The notes beneath the pieces are model-generated. The model was given only the letters and a program-made list of their open reading frames with translations, made no database searches and was not told where the DNA came from. Shown one piece after another: positions 50,579 through 60,148 of a stretch of DNA of 64,000 bases. Location: contig CAVANO010000034.1 of NCBI GenBank assembly GCA_963590165.1, positions 123,958-187,957 of the forward strand. The letters run 5' to 3'. The DNA is from UBA11524 sp963590165 (GTDB taxonomy: Bacteria; Bacillota; Clostridia; Christensenellales; Aristaeellaceae). How positions within the stretch are numbered: position 1 is the first letter of the stretch; the number at the start of each line of letters is the position of its first letter. A program made the translations under genes and the position numbers.

Positions 50579-53218
50579 ATGGCGAAGAAGTATGTCTACC
50601 TCTTCAAAGAAGGCAACGCTAACATGCGTGAGCTTTTGGGCGGCAAGGGTGCCAACCTGGCTGAGATGACGAACCTCGGCATGCCTGTTCCTCAGGGCTT
50701 CACCGTGACGACTGAAGCCTGCACCCGTTACTACACGGACGGCAAGGTCATCGGTGACGATATCGTCGAGCAGATTTATGCTGCACTGGCCGAAACCGAA
50801 AAGGTTGCCGGCAAGAAGTTCGGCGACGACAAGGATCCTTTCCTTGTTTCTGTCCGTTCCGGTGCTCGCGCTTCCATGCCCGGCATGATGGATACCATCC
50901 TGAATCTGGGTCTGACGGACGTTTCCGTCGTCGGTCTGGCAAACCTGACCAACAATCCCCACTTCGCGTATGACGCTTATCGCCGCTTCATCGCCATGTT
51001 CTCTGACGTGGTTATGGAAATCCCGAAGAGCGAATTCGAAGATGTTCTGGACGAATTCAAGGAGAAGAAGGGCGTCAAGTACGACCGCGACCTATCTGCC
51101 GATGATCTGAAGGAAGTCGTTGTCCGCTTCAAGGAAATCTACAAGAAGCATCAGGGCGTTGAATTCCCACAGGATCCCAAGGTTCAGCTGATGGAGGCTG
51201 TCAAGGCCGTCTTCCGCTCTTGGGACAACCCGCGCGCCATCTACTATCGCCGCATGAACGACATCCCGGGCGACTGGGGCACTGCCGTTAACGTGCAGTC
51301 CATGGTCTTTGGTAACATGGGCGAAACCTCCGGCACCGGCGTTGCCTTCACGCGCAATCCTTCGACCGGTGAGAAGAAGCTCTACGGCGAATATCTGCTG
51401 AATGCTCAGGGCGAGGACGTCGTTGCTGGCATCCGTACCCCTGAACCCATCTCCAACCTGCAGGCACAGATGCCTGAAGTGTACCAGCAGTTCGTCGATA
51501 TCGCAACCAAACTGGAAGCGCACTATCGCGACATGCAGGACATGGAGTACACCATCGAGCGCGGCAAGCTCTACATGCTGCAGACCCGTAACGGCAAGCG
51601 TACCGCAGCGGCAGCTCTGAAGATCGCTGTCGATCTGGTGGACGAAGGCGTGCTGAGCGAGGAAGAAGCAGTGCTGAAAGTTGAGCCGAAGCAGCTCGAC
51701 ACCCTGCTCCACCCGAACTTCGATGCGGCTGCCGTCAAGAAGGCGCCTGTCATCGCAAAGGGTCTTCCGGCATCCCCCGGTGCTGCGACCGGCGGCATCT
51801 ATTTCACCGCTGATGACGCTGCTGCACACGGCAAGAACAAGGAAAAGGTTATTCTGGTTCGTCGTGAGACCACGCCTGAGGACATCGAAGGCATGGACTT
51901 CTCTCAGGGCATCCTGACTGTCTTCGGCGGCATGACCTCCCACGCGGCTGTTGTTGCTCGCGGCATGGGTCGTGCGGCTGTTGTCGGCTGCGGCGCTCTG
52001 AAAATCGACGAAGAGGCCAAGACGGTCACTGTCGGCGACAAGGTGTACCATGAGGGCGATTTCATCTCTCTCGATGGCTCCACTGGTAACGTCTACGACG
52101 GTCAGATCGCGACGGTCGAAGCATCCATCTCCGGCGAATTCGCCCGCTTCATGGGTTGGGCTGATGCTGCTCGTCGTCTGCGTGTCCGCACCAATGCTGA
52201 TACTCCGCGTGACACCAAGCAGGCTGTTGCGTTCGGTGCTGAAGGCATCGGTCTGTGCCGCACCGAGCACATGTTCTTCGAGGCTGATCGTATCGCGGCT
52301 GTCCGTGAAATGATCCTGTCCGACACAAAGGAACAGCGTGAGCATGCGCTGGCGAAGATCCTGCCGATGCAGCAGGGTGACTTCGAAGCCATGTACAAGG
52401 CACTGGAAGGCCGTCCCATGACCGTCCGTTACCTCGATCCGCCGCTGCATGAGTTCGTGCCGCATGTGGATATGAAGGACGAGATTGAAGAGCTGGCCAA
52501 GAATCTGGGCATCTCCACGGAGGACGTCATCCACAAGATCAACGCCCTGCATGAGTCCAACCCGATGATGGGTCACCGCGGCTGCCGTTTGGCTGTCACC
52601 TATCCGGAAATCGCTGAAATGCAGACCCGTGCGGTCATGCAGGCTGCGATTAACGTGAAGCGTGAGTGTGGCTATGATGTCGTTCCGGAAATCATGATCC
52701 CGCTCGTTGGCTCCAAGAAGGAGCTGGCCTTCGTCAAGAAGATCGTCGATGACACCGCGAAGAAGGTCTTCGAGGAGCAGGGCATGACGCTGCCTTACCA
52801 TGTCGGTACGATGATCGAGATTCCGCGTGCTGCCGTGACTGCTGATGAGATCGCTGAGGAAGCGGAATTCTTCTCCTTCGGCACGAACGACCTGACGCAG
52901 ATGACCTTCGGCTTCTCTCGTGACGACGCCGGCAAGTTCCTCGGCGCTTACTACGACAACAAGATCTTCGAGAGCGATCCGTTCGCTCGTCTGGATACCG
53001 ATGGTGTCGGCAAGCTCGTCCAGATGGCTGCTAAGCTCGGCCGTCAGACTCGCCCCGACCTCAAGCTGGGCATCTGCGGCGAACACGGCGGCGATCCGAG
53101 CTCCGTTATGTTCTGCCACAAGGTGGGTCTGAACTACGTCTCCTGCTCGCCTTTCCGTGTGCCGATCGCTCGTCTGGCTGCTGCCCACGCTGCGATTCTG
53201 GAGAAGATGGGCAAGTAA
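50579..53218 (+). CDS. ppdK: Pyruvate, phosphate dikinase
   Basis: 879-residue enzyme that interconverts pyruvate, ATP and phosphate with PEP, AMP and pyrophosphate. The N-terminal ATP-grasp domain has KGANLAEMTNLGMPVPQGF and VSVRSGARASMPGMMDT. The central phosphohistidine domain has GGMTSHAAVVARGMG, with the swivelling His. The C-terminal TIM barrel has MGHRGCRL, EIMIPLVG, FSFGTNDLTQMTFG and the active Cys in GICGEHGGDP. ATG 50579 has AAGGAG 8 bases upstream. Codon use looks strongly biased, as expected for a highly expressed gene. A long open frame on the opposite strand is a shadow of this bias. Confidence 0.97.
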   Translation: MAKKYVYLFKEGNANMRELLGGKGANLAEMTNLGMPVPQGFTVTTEACTRYYTDGKVIGDDIVEQIYAALAETEKVAGKKFGDDKDPFLVSVRSGARASMPGMMDTILNLGLTDVSVVGLANLTNNPHFAYDAYRRFIAMFSDVVMEIPKSEFEDVLDEFKEKKGVKYDRDLSADDLKEVVVRFKEIYKKHQGVEFPQDPKVQLMEAVKAVFRSWDNPRAIYYRRMNDIPGDWGTAVNVQSMVFGNMGETSGTGVAFTRNPSTGEKKLYGEYLLNAQGEDVVAGIRTPEPISNLQAQMPEVYQQFVDIATKLEAHYRDMQDMEYTIERGKLYMLQTRNGKRTAAAALKIAVDLVDEGVLSEEEAVLKVEPKQLDTLLHPNFDAAAVKKAPVIAKGLPASPGAATGGIYFTADDAAAHGKNKEKVILVRRETTPEDIEGMDFSQGILTVFGGMTSHAAVVARGMGRAAVVGCGALKIDEEAKTVTVGDKVYHEGDFISLDGSTGNVYDGQIATVEASISGEFARFMGWADAARRLRVRTNADTPRDTKQAVAFGAEGIGLCRTEHMFFEADRIAAVREMILSDTKEQREHALAKILPMQQGDFEAMYKALEGRPMTVRYLDPPLHEFVPHVDMKDEIEELAKNLGISTEDVIHKINALHESNPMMGHRGCRLAVTYPEIAEMQTRAVMQAAINVKRECGYDVVPEIMIPLVGSKKELAFVKKIVDDTAKKVFEEQGMTLPYHVGTMIEIPRAAVTADEIAEEAEFFSFGTNDLTQMTFGFSRDDAGKFLGAYYDNKIFESDPFARLDTDGVGKLVQMAAKLGRQTRPDLKLGICGEHGGDPSSVMFCHKVGLNYVSCSPFRVPIARLAAAHAAILEKMGK

Positions 53219-53254
53219 TTTTCCCCACTTGGTTCGATTAACAGGTTTAACAGG

Positions 53255-53290
53255 CTGCCTCCATAGCTTCACGGCTGTGGAGGCAGTTTT
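53255..53290 (+). terminator. Terminator of ppdK
   Basis: CTGCCTCCA (53255-53263) with TGGAGGCAG (53278-53286), followed by TTTT. Confidence 0.82.
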
Positions 53291-53301
53291 CATACCGAAA
53301 A

Positions 53302-53348
53302 AACCGGTGCACAATCAGCATTCAACTGACTAAGCACCGGTTGTTTTT
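53302..53348. terminator. Second, bidirectional terminator between ppdK and rnf
   Basis: AACCGGTGC (53302-53310) with GCACCGGTT (53334-53342), flanked by AAAAAA on the left and GTTTTTTG on the right. It serves the convergent rnf operon as well as ppdK. Confidence 0.85.
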
Positions 53349-53359
53349 TGATTTTATGA

Positions 53360-54187
53360 TCAAGCCGTTGCGTTATCCTGCTTCGTATCGAGAATTGCCC
53401 ACATAGCCTTTGTCGGGCAGACTTCCGCGCAAGCCTTGCAGTGCTGGCACTTTGCCTGATCAATGACCGGCAGACCATTCACCATGGTGATTGCACCGTA
53501 CTGGCACGTGCGGGCGCACTTGCCGCAGTGGATGCAGCCGATCGAGCACGCTGTCATAACACGCTTTGCGGTATCGGTATTGCGGCAGCGAACCTTCACA
53601 TCCTCCGTCACTGGACGCAAACTCAGCACGCCCTTCGGGCAGATGGAGACACATTTGCCACACGCTACGCACTTTTTTTCGTCAACCACGGCAATTTTCT
53701 TTTCCGGATCAACATGAATTGCATCAAACGCGCAGACACGAGTACAGGTGCCAAGACCGAGGCAGGCAAACTTGCATGCCTTGTTGCCATCATTCACGAC
53801 AGAAGCCGCAACGCAGTCCTTGATGCCGTTGTACTCGAACTTCTCCTTGCAGTGCTCGGACGTACCTTGGCAAATGACACTCGCCACCTTGCGTACGCTT
53901 GCGGTGTCATTGCCGACACCCATAATGGCAGCGATCTTGTCTGCCGACGTTTGACCGCCGACAGGGCACGCATTGATGGGTGCCTTGCCTTCGGCAATCG
54001 CATCCGCACAGCCGTCACAGCCCGGATAGCCGCAACCGCCACAGTTTGCGCCAGGCAGCGCTTCACGCACCGCATCGCGCTTCGGATTGGACGGAACAGC
54101 GAACACCTTGCCAGTCGCCTTGAGCAGGAGACCAAACAACAAACCCATGATACCCAGAACGCCCGCCGCGATGAGAATACTTGTCAT
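53360..54187 (-). CDS. rnfB: Rnf complex subunit RnfB (Fe-S protein)
   Basis: 275-residue ferredoxin-type subunit that takes electrons from reduced ferredoxin. An N-terminal membrane anchor (about 3-22) is followed by the CGGCGYPGC...C Fe-S domain (about 48-85), then ferredoxin-like clusters. Visible are CGKCVSICPKG, CIHCGKCARTCQYG and CKACAEVCPTKA, besides a cluster with CKFACLGLGTCTRVC. ATG 54187 follows GAGGAGG. Last gene of the operon; the stop is followed by the bidirectional terminator. Confidence 0.95.
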   Translation of the reverse strand: MTSILIAAGVLGIMGLLFGLLLKATGKVFAVPSNPKRDAVREALPGANCGGCGYPGCDGCADAIAEGKAPINACPVGGQTSADKIAAIMGVGNDTASVRKVASVICQGTSEHCKEKFEYNGIKDCVAASVVNDGNKACKFACLGLGTCTRVCAFDAIHVDPEKKIAVVDEKKCVACGKCVSICPKGVLSLRPVTEDVKVRCRNTDTAKRVMTACSIGCIHCGKCARTCQYGAITMVNGLPVIDQAKCQHCKACAEVCPTKAMWAILDTKQDNATA

Positions 54188-54200
54188 TTTCTTATCCTCC

Positions 54201-54788
54201 TCACGCAATCAGGCCGCCGAAGCCCATGAACGCCACAGCCATCAATCCGGCAGTAATCAGTGCACCTGGGAAGCCGTTCATCCACTTCGGCATGTTCGCC
54301 AGTGCGAGTCGCTCACGAATGCAAGAGAACAGGATGATCGACAAACCGAAACCAGCGCCGCCGCAGAAGCCGTTGAACGTGCTCTCCAGCAGGTTATAGG
54401 AATTGTCGATGTTCAGAATGGCGACGCCCAGCACCGCACAATTCGTCGTAATCAGCGGCAGATAAACACCCAGCGACTGATACAGCGAGGGTGAAATCTT
54501 CTTCAGCGCCATTTCGACAATCTGAACGAGAACAGCGATGACGAGAATGAAAGCAATCGTCTGCATGTACTCGAGGTTCAGCGGCACAAGAATCATGTAC
54601 TGCACGAACCACGTGATGAAGCTTGCAAGCGTCATGACGAAGATAACCGCCATCGACATGCCCTTCGCGGTATCAAACTGCTTGGAAACACCAAGGAACG
54701 GACAGCAGCCCAGAAAGCGGTTCATCACGAAGTTGTGAACCAGCAGGCCGCCGATCAGAATGGTTGCCAAACTTGACAAGGTGTTCAT
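54201..54788 (-). CDS. rnfA: Rnf complex subunit RnfA
   Basis: 195-residue integral membrane subunit with six helices. Family features: ILIGGLLVHNFVMNRFLGCCPFLG with a membrane Cys, and the pseudo-symmetric LITTNCAVLGVAIL with a second membrane Cys; in RnfA/RnfE such a pair coordinates an intramembrane Fe-S cluster. Overlaps the rnfE stop by 4 bases. Confidence 0.95.
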   Translation of the reverse strand: MNTLSSLATILIGGLLVHNFVMNRFLGCCPFLGVSKQFDTAKGMSMAVIFVMTLASFITWFVQYMILVPLNLEYMQTIAFILVIAVLVQIVEMALKKISPSLYQSLGVYLPLITTNCAVLGVAILNIDNSYNLLESTFNGFCGGAGFGLSIILFSCIRERLALANMPKWMNGFPGALITAGLMAVAFMGFGGLIA

Positions 54789-55414
54789 GCTGCCGCCTCC
54801 TTCTTCTTCAATTTTTTAGACAGTGCATTGACAAGAATCAGCAGCAAACCGAGCGTGATGAAGCCGCCCGGCACCTGCGTCAGAATGCCCATCGGCTGGT
54901 AGCTTGCCGGCATAACCTGCATGCCGAAGAACGTGCCATTACCCAGCACCTCGCGGATAACGCTCAGCAGCGTGATCGCGCAAGTAAAACCAAGCCCCAT
55001 GCCAAGACCATCAGCAATACTCAGCAGCGGCGGATTCTTCGATGCGAAGGACTCCGCACGTGCAAAGATGATGCAGTTGACAACGATCAGCGGGATGAAC
55101 ATGCCCAGCGCCGAGCTCAGATCCGGCAGGAACGCCTTGAGTAGCATATCCACCATCGTCACGAAGGACGCGATGATGATGACATAAGCCGGAATGCGGA
55201 CGCTGTCCGGGATGATATTGCGCAGAAGGCTGATGAACAGATTCGAGCAGATCAGAACCGCCGTCACTGCCAAACCCATGCCGATGCCGTTCGAGCCAGA
55301 GGTCGTAATGGCGAGCGTCGGGCACATGCCGAGCATCATCACGAACGTCGGATTTTCAAAAATCAGGCCGTTAAGGAAAACACTCAGGAACGTTTTCTTA
55401 TCATGATTAGCCAT
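54785..55414 (-). CDS. rnfE: Rnf complex subunit RnfE
   Basis: 209-residue integral membrane subunit, partner of RnfA. Visible: NGLIFENPTFVMMLGMCPTLAITTS and FIPLIVVNCIIFARAESFASKN with membrane cysteines, then a helix near the C-terminus and a Lys-rich tail. The ATG overlaps the rnfD stop by 8 bases. In other Clostridia rnfG lies between rnfD and rnfE; here there is no room for it. Confidence 0.95.
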   Translation of the reverse strand: MANHDKKTFLSVFLNGLIFENPTFVMMLGMCPTLAITTSGSNGIGMGLAVTAVLICSNLFISLLRNIIPDSVRIPAYVIIIASFVTMVDMLLKAFLPDLSSALGMFIPLIVVNCIIFARAESFASKNPPLLSIADGLGMGLGFTCAITLLSVIREVLGNGTFFGMQVMPASYQPMGILTQVPGGFITLGLLLILVNALSKKLKKKEAAA

Positions 55415-56348
55415 TCTTCTTCACCTCTCCAAAGGGCTTCGGCGCCGTAAAGCGATCAATCATCGGCGTGCAGACGTTCATGAACAGAATCGCGAACGAG
55501 CAGCCTTCCGGATAATTCGCATACGCACGGATGACGAAGAGTAGGATGCCACAGCCAACACCCATGATGACACGACCGAGCGTAGTCACAGGGCTTGTTG
55601 CGTAGTCGGTCGCCATGAAGAATGCGCCGAGCATCAGACCGCCTGCAAACACCTGATACAGCGCCATTTCTGCGCCGTCCTTAATCAGATAGCAGACAAA
55701 CACAGTCGCAATGAAGGAAACCGGAATGCGCCAGTCCGCAATCTTGCGGATGCACAGGTAGATGCCGCCAACCAGAATGGCAATTTTGCACGTTTCGCCG
55801 AGGACACCGCCGCAGTTGCCCAGCAGTAAATCCATGAAGTTGACGCCGGAAACGCCCGTGCCGGAGAGGATGTTCAGCGGCGTTGCAGACGTTGTCGCAT
55901 CAACTGCAAAATTCGTCTGGGGATAGGTGCTCATGAGCGCCGACCAACTGATAAAGAGGATGACACGCGCCGTCAGCGCCGGATTCATGAAGTTGCTGCC
56001 GATGCCGCCGAAAAACTGCTTGACGAGCACGATCGCGAGGATGCCGCCGATAACCGGCAACCACCACGGTGCATTTGCCGGCAGGTTGTATGCCAGCAAC
56101 AGACCCGTCACAACTGCGCTCCAGTCACCGATGGTGACTTCCTTCTTCGTCGCCTTTTCCCAGACGAACTCGGAGAGTACGCACGTTGCAACGGAAATGC
56201 AGATAAGCATCAGTGCGTTCCAGCCGAACAGGATGACACTTGCGATGCCCGCCGGAACAAGCGCCAGACAAACCTCCTGCATAATGCGCCGCGTGCTGCT
56301 GTGATCGCGCAGATGCGGTGAGGATGTCATTACAAAATTATTTTGCAT
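55407..56348 (-). CDS. rnfD: Rnf complex subunit RnfD
   Basis: 313-residue membrane subunit that carries covalent FMN in the family. About nine hydrophobic segments. The flavin-attachment motif SGATPL reads TSATPLN (Thr retained) in the middle of the protein. The GGIGSNFMNPALTARV segment is conserved. Three bases separate the rnfC stop from its start. The end overlaps rnfE. Confidence 0.94.
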   Translation of the reverse strand: MQNNFVMTSSPHLRDHSSTRRIMQEVCLALVPAGIASVILFGWNALMLICISVATCVLSEFVWEKATKKEVTIGDWSAVVTGLLLAYNLPANAPWWLPVIGGILAIVLVKQFFGGIGSNFMNPALTARVILFISWSALMSTYPQTNFAVDATTSATPLNILSGTGVSGVNFMDLLLGNCGGVLGETCKIAILVGGIYLCIRKIADWRIPVSFIATVFVCYLIKDGAEMALYQVFAGGLMLGAFFMATDYATSPVTTLGRVIMGVGCGILLFVIRAYANYPEGCSFAILFMNVCTPMIDRFTAPKPFGEVKKNG

Positions 56349-56351
56349 GGT

Positions 56352-57743
56352 TTATGCCTCCTTCTTCGTCTGCTCTTCGGCAGCCTTCTTGGCGGCTTCA
56401 GCAGCGGCTTTCTTGGCAGCCTCTGCCTTCTTGCGCGCCGTAATGACCTTTTTGCCCTGACGGCAGGATTGTGTCAGCAAGCGCTTCGCCGGGCAGACAA
56501 ATGTGCAGGCACCGCACTCAATGCAGTTCAGTACGCCGTGCTTTTCCGCCTCATCGTAGCGGTCAGCACGGATGCAGCGGTCAAGCAGCGTCGGCATAAG
56601 CTGCATCGGGCAGGCGCGCAGGCAACGACCGCAGTTGATGCACGCGGATTCCGCCGGATCAACCGCTTCATCACCCAGTGCAAGCACACCGGAAGTACCC
56701 TTTGTCACCGGAATATCCGTCCGGTTGATCGACATGCCCATCATCGGACCGCCGTTAATCAGCATCTTCGCGCCGCTCTGCACGCCGCCGCAAGCTTCCA
56801 GCAGCACATCAATCGGCGTACCCACGCGGACGAGGAAGTTGCCTGGGTTGTTAACCAGACCGCCAACCGTCGTGACGCGCTCAACCAGCGGACGCCCCTC
56901 GCGGATTGCCTGCTGAATGGCATACACCGTGCCGACATTGCTGACAACACAACCGACATCCAACGGCAGACCGCCCGTAGGCACCTTGCGGCGCGTCAGA
57001 GCGTAAACCAGCTGCTTTTCACCGCCCTGCGGATAGCGAACAGGCAGTGCGCGGACTTCGATTCCCTCAACATTCTGTGCCGCCGCCGTCAGGGCAGCAA
57101 TCGCATCGGGCTTGTTGTTCTCGATGCCGACAATTGCCTCCTTGACTTCCAGCGCCAGCATCATCAGATGAATGCCGTCGATAATTTCGGAAGGTTTCTC
57201 CAGCATCAGGCGATGGTCAGCCGTCAGGTACGGCTCGCACTCCGCGCCGTTGATAATCAACTTTTCAATCTTCTTGCCCTTTGCGGGGGTGATTTTGACG
57301 TGCGTCGGGAAGGTCGCGCCGCCCATGCCCACGATTCCGGCTTCGCGCACGATGGTCTGCAGTTCCTGCGCAGTCATGGTTTCCGGATGCTCCGCGGGAT
57401 GCAGTTCAACCCAGTTGTCCTGCATGTCGTTCTCGATAACAACCGCCATGGTGGACGTGCCATTCGCCAGTTCGACAGGCTCAATCGCCGTCACTTTACC
57501 TGAAACGGAAGAATGCACCGGTGCGGACACAAAGCCACCAGCCTCGCCAATCATCTGACCCGCGAGCACCAGATCACCCTTCTTGACGACTGCCTTGCAA
57601 GGCGCACCAATATGCTGTGAAAGCGGAATAACAACCTTCGCAGGTGCGGGCAGTTCACGAATCGCATTGCCGCTGTTGACCGCCTTGCCGTTCACGCCTT
57701 CATGCGGATGCGTTCCGCCCGGAAACATGTGTTTTGCGAACAC
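56352..57743 (-). CDS. rnfC: Rnf complex subunit RnfC (NADH-binding, Fe-S)
   Basis: 463-residue peripheral subunit where NAD+ is reduced. Visible: FPGGTHPHEG start, KAVVKKGDLVLAGQMIGE biotinyl-like domain, GIVGMGGATFPTHVK flavin/NADH-binding region, NGAECEPYLTADHRLMLE, and two 4Fe-4S clusters CINCGRCLRACPM and CIECGACTFVCPAKR. The end is an Ala/Lys tail of about 30 residues. I chose GTG 57743 as start because AAAGGGG lies 8 bases upstream; ATG 57728 (MFPGG) lacks a site. First gene of the rnf operon. Confidence 0.93.
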   Translation of the reverse strand: MFAKHMFPGGTHPHEGVNGKAVNSGNAIRELPAPAKVVIPLSQHIGAPCKAVVKKGDLVLAGQMIGEAGGFVSAPVHSSVSGKVTAIEPVELANGTSTMAVVIENDMQDNWVELHPAEHPETMTAQELQTIVREAGIVGMGGATFPTHVKITPAKGKKIEKLIINGAECEPYLTADHRLMLEKPSEIIDGIHLMMLALEVKEAIVGIENNKPDAIAALTAAAQNVEGIEVRALPVRYPQGGEKQLVYALTRRKVPTGGLPLDVGCVVSNVGTVYAIQQAIREGRPLVERVTTVGGLVNNPGNFLVRVGTPIDVLLEACGGVQSGAKMLINGGPMMGMSINRTDIPVTKGTSGVLALGDEAVDPAESACINCGRCLRACPMQLMPTLLDRCIRADRYDEAEKHGVLNCIECGACTFVCPAKRLLTQSCRQGKKVITARKKAEAAKKAAAEAAKKAAEEQTKKEA

Positions 57744-57846
57744 AGAAAAAACCCCTTTCCAACTCCCTTGACGCGTGTACCTCCTAAAGAGGCGCATACG
57801 TGCTTCAGGCAACATTGTCTGATCAGGACATAATCACACAGTGTTA

Positions 57847-57894
57847 ATTATATCATAATATATGCCGATTCGTACAGTGAAATTTTGTACAAAA
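57847..57894 (-). promoter_or_regulatory. rnf promoter region with palindrome
   Basis: Minus-strand extended -10, TGA-TATAAT (TATAAT at 57852-57847). A perfect 12-base palindrome TTTTGTACAAAA lies at 57883-57894, about 40-55 bases upstream of the predicted transcription start. No good -35 was seen, which would fit an activator. A Rex-type box could not be recognised. Confidence 0.45.
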
Positions 57895-57924
57895 GTAACA
57901 GCATGATTTTCGCGAAATTATCTA

Positions 57925-59649
57925 TTAGTCTTGGCTAACTTTTCTGATTCTTTGCTCATCTGCCACGTGCAGCATGTGTTCGGCATGGCTTCTTGCGCTG
58001 CTTTCGCTGCCGTCCGCACCGCCGAGCATTCGGGCAATTTCACCGATTCTTTCCTCCGGCGTCAGCAAGCGTACGCTCGAATTCGTGCGTTCACCCTCTA
58101 CTTTCTTTTCCACAAGGAACTGATGCTCTGCCATCGCGGCAATCTGCGGCAGATGCGTCACGCAGATGACCTGCCTATGCTGCGCAATCAACGCCATTTT
58201 TTCCGCGACGACCTGCGCGATGCGTCCGCTGATGCCGGTGTCAATTTCATCAAATACCATTGTGCCGACACCGCTCTTCTCCGCCTCAAGACTCTTGATC
58301 GCAAGCATCAATCGGGACAGTTCGCCGCCCGAAGCAATCTTGGACAGTGGTTTCAGCGGCTCACCTGGATTCGGCGATATCATAAACTCAATTACATCAT
58401 CGCCAACTGATTGCGGCATGTACACCTTGCCTTCCGGTCTGATTGCAAAATCTACCTTGAAGATTGTGTTTTTCATGCCGAGATCCTGCAGCTGCGTCAT
58501 CATGTTCTTTTCGAACGTTTCCGCCAGCTGGTGGCGTGCCTCTGTTAGCTGTCGCGCCATTTTACGGTATTGTGCCAGCAGCTTCTTGTGCTCCGCCGCC
58601 ATCTCTGCGACATCGCTGTCGAGCGAAACGTATCGTTCATACTCCGACTGCATTTTTGCCTGTTCTTCGAGGATTTCCGCTATGCTGCTTCCGTACTTGC
58701 GCTCCATTCGCCGAATGATGTCAAGCCGTGTTTCGACCTTTTCCGCGCGTACCGGATCGAAATCGCCCTGCTCATTCATTTTCGCAAGCTCGTAGCCGAT
58801 TTCCTCAATCTCGTAGTACGCAGAATCACAGCGCTTCGCCAGTGCCTCGTACTCCTCTCCGAACGCTGCAAGCGAATGCAGTGCGTCTGCCGCCTCCTTA
58901 ATGCGCGAAAGCACCGACTCACTGTCCTCATTCGCCGAAACAGCTTGCTGCGCGCGTGTCACCGCCGTCATGATTTTTTCGGCATTGCGGAAGCGATCCT
59001 TCTCCGCCGTAAGCGATTCCTCCTCACCCACGCGAAGACGCGCCTTCGTCAGCTCCTCCAGCGACTTTTTAAGCGATTCCATATGGTACTGCTTCTTCTC
59101 ATTCGCCTTCACAAGCCGCGCATACTGCCGATGGTTCTCGATAAACGCCTGATACGCAACATCCACCTGTCCGAGCAACTTCTGATAATCTTCATCGCCT
59201 GCCGCATCCAAAAACAACAGATGATACTGCGAATTCATCAGGAACTGCGCCTCATGCTGACCATGCACATCCATCAGCATCGCCGCAATCTCCTTGAGCA
59301 AAGACAGCGGCATCACGATTCCGCACACTCGGCATAGGTTTCGCCCGGCGCGCGTGATTTCGCGGTACAGCGTGACCGTTCCGTCAAATTCCTCCAGATT
59401 CTGCGCTTCACACCACTGTCGGACGTTCTCGCTACCGGATGCATCGAAAATGGCTTCAACCCACGCCTTATCCTCACCCGTGCGGATAATTTCCCGCGTT
59501 GCACGGCCTCCAAGTACGAGATTCACCGCATCAACCACGATGGATTTGCCCGCACCCGTTTCGCCGGTCATCACATGCATGCCTTCGCCGAATTGAAGCG
59601 TCAGTTTCTCAATCAGGGCGATGTTGCACATTTGCAGGGACAGAATCAT
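57925..59649 (-). CDS. recN: DNA repair protein RecN
   Basis: 574-residue SMC-like ATPase that acts at double-strand breaks. N-terminal Walker A in MTGETGAGKSIVVDAVNLVLGG, two coiled-coil arms (about 155-215 and 290-365), and the C-terminal half with the signature KIASGGELSRLMLAIKS and Walker B TMVFDEIDTGISG. The start at 59649 has GGAG upstream. It follows argR closely, as in other Firmicutes. Confidence 0.96.
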   Translation of the reverse strand: MILSLQMCNIALIEKLTLQFGEGMHVMTGETGAGKSIVVDAVNLVLGGRATREIIRTGEDKAWVEAIFDASGSENVRQWCEAQNLEEFDGTVTLYREITRAGRNLCRVCGIVMPLSLLKEIAAMLMDVHGQHEAQFLMNSQYHLLFLDAAGDEDYQKLLGQVDVAYQAFIENHRQYARLVKANEKKQYHMESLKKSLEELTKARLRVGEEESLTAEKDRFRNAEKIMTAVTRAQQAVSANEDSESVLSRIKEAADALHSLAAFGEEYEALAKRCDSAYYEIEEIGYELAKMNEQGDFDPVRAEKVETRLDIIRRMERKYGSSIAEILEEQAKMQSEYERYVSLDSDVAEMAAEHKKLLAQYRKMARQLTEARHQLAETFEKNMMTQLQDLGMKNTIFKVDFAIRPEGKVYMPQSVGDDVIEFMISPNPGEPLKPLSKIASGGELSRLMLAIKSLEAEKSGVGTMVFDEIDTGISGRIAQVVAEKMALIAQHRQVICVTHLPQIAAMAEHQFLVEKKVEGERTNSSVRLLTPEERIGEIARMLGGADGSESSARSHAEHMLHVADEQRIRKVSQD

Positions 59650-59677
59650 GACAGAAGCTCCTTTACTGTGTCGCGCG

Positions 59678-60127
59678 TTACTTCATCATTTCGCGTATTC
59701 TGGTCGTCACGGCAGCTGCTTCCTCATTTGAGCGGATAATCATCAGCACCGTGTTGTCGCCTGCCAGCGTGCCGAGCACCTCCGGCCAGCGGAAGCTGTC
59801 AAGCGCCTCTCCGGCAACATTCGCTGAGCCGCTGAGCGTCTTGACAACAATCAGATTGTTCGCATACGTCGCGGAAAGCAGCGATTCTGCAAGCATCCGG
59901 ACGAAACGGTCAGACATGTTATTCTCTGCCGACTCGCCGGTCGCGTACTTGTACTTGCCTGTGCTGCTCAGGAGCTTAACCAGACGTAGCTCCTTGATAT
60001 CACGAGAAACGGTCGCCTGCGTCACACGGATGCCGCGCGCATTGAGTGCATCCGCCAGCTCTTCCTGCGTTTCGATTTCCTGATTCTCAATAATTTCGAG
60101 AATCGCCACCTGCCTGACTGTTTTCAT
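59678..60127 (-). CDS. argR: Arginine repressor ArgR
   Basis: 149-residue arginine-responsive transcription factor. Winged-helix N-terminus (QVAILEIIENQEIETQEELADALNARGIRVTQATVSRDIKELRLVK) and a C-terminal arginine-binding trimerisation domain (GTLAGDNTVLMIIRSNEEAAAVT, with the Asp of the ligand site). Normal length. It lies between nadK and recN, a common Firmicutes arrangement. Confidence 0.95.
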   Translation of the reverse strand: MKTVRQVAILEIIENQEIETQEELADALNARGIRVTQATVSRDIKELRLVKLLSSTGKYKYATGESAENNMSDRFVRMLAESLLSATYANNLIVVKTLSGSANVAGEALDSFRWPEVLGTLAGDNTVLMIIRSNEEAAAVTTRIREMMK

Positions 60128-60148
60128 CGTATTCCCTGCCTTTTCTGT

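Noticed and set aside
51092..53314. 740-codon open frame antisense to ppdK
   Set aside because: Its frame is open because of strong codon bias in ppdK; the translation has no recognisable domain and no ribosome-binding site, while ppdK is complete.
56343..57503. 386-codon open frame antisense to rnfC
   Set aside because: Low-complexity His/Arg-rich shadow of a full-length RnfC.
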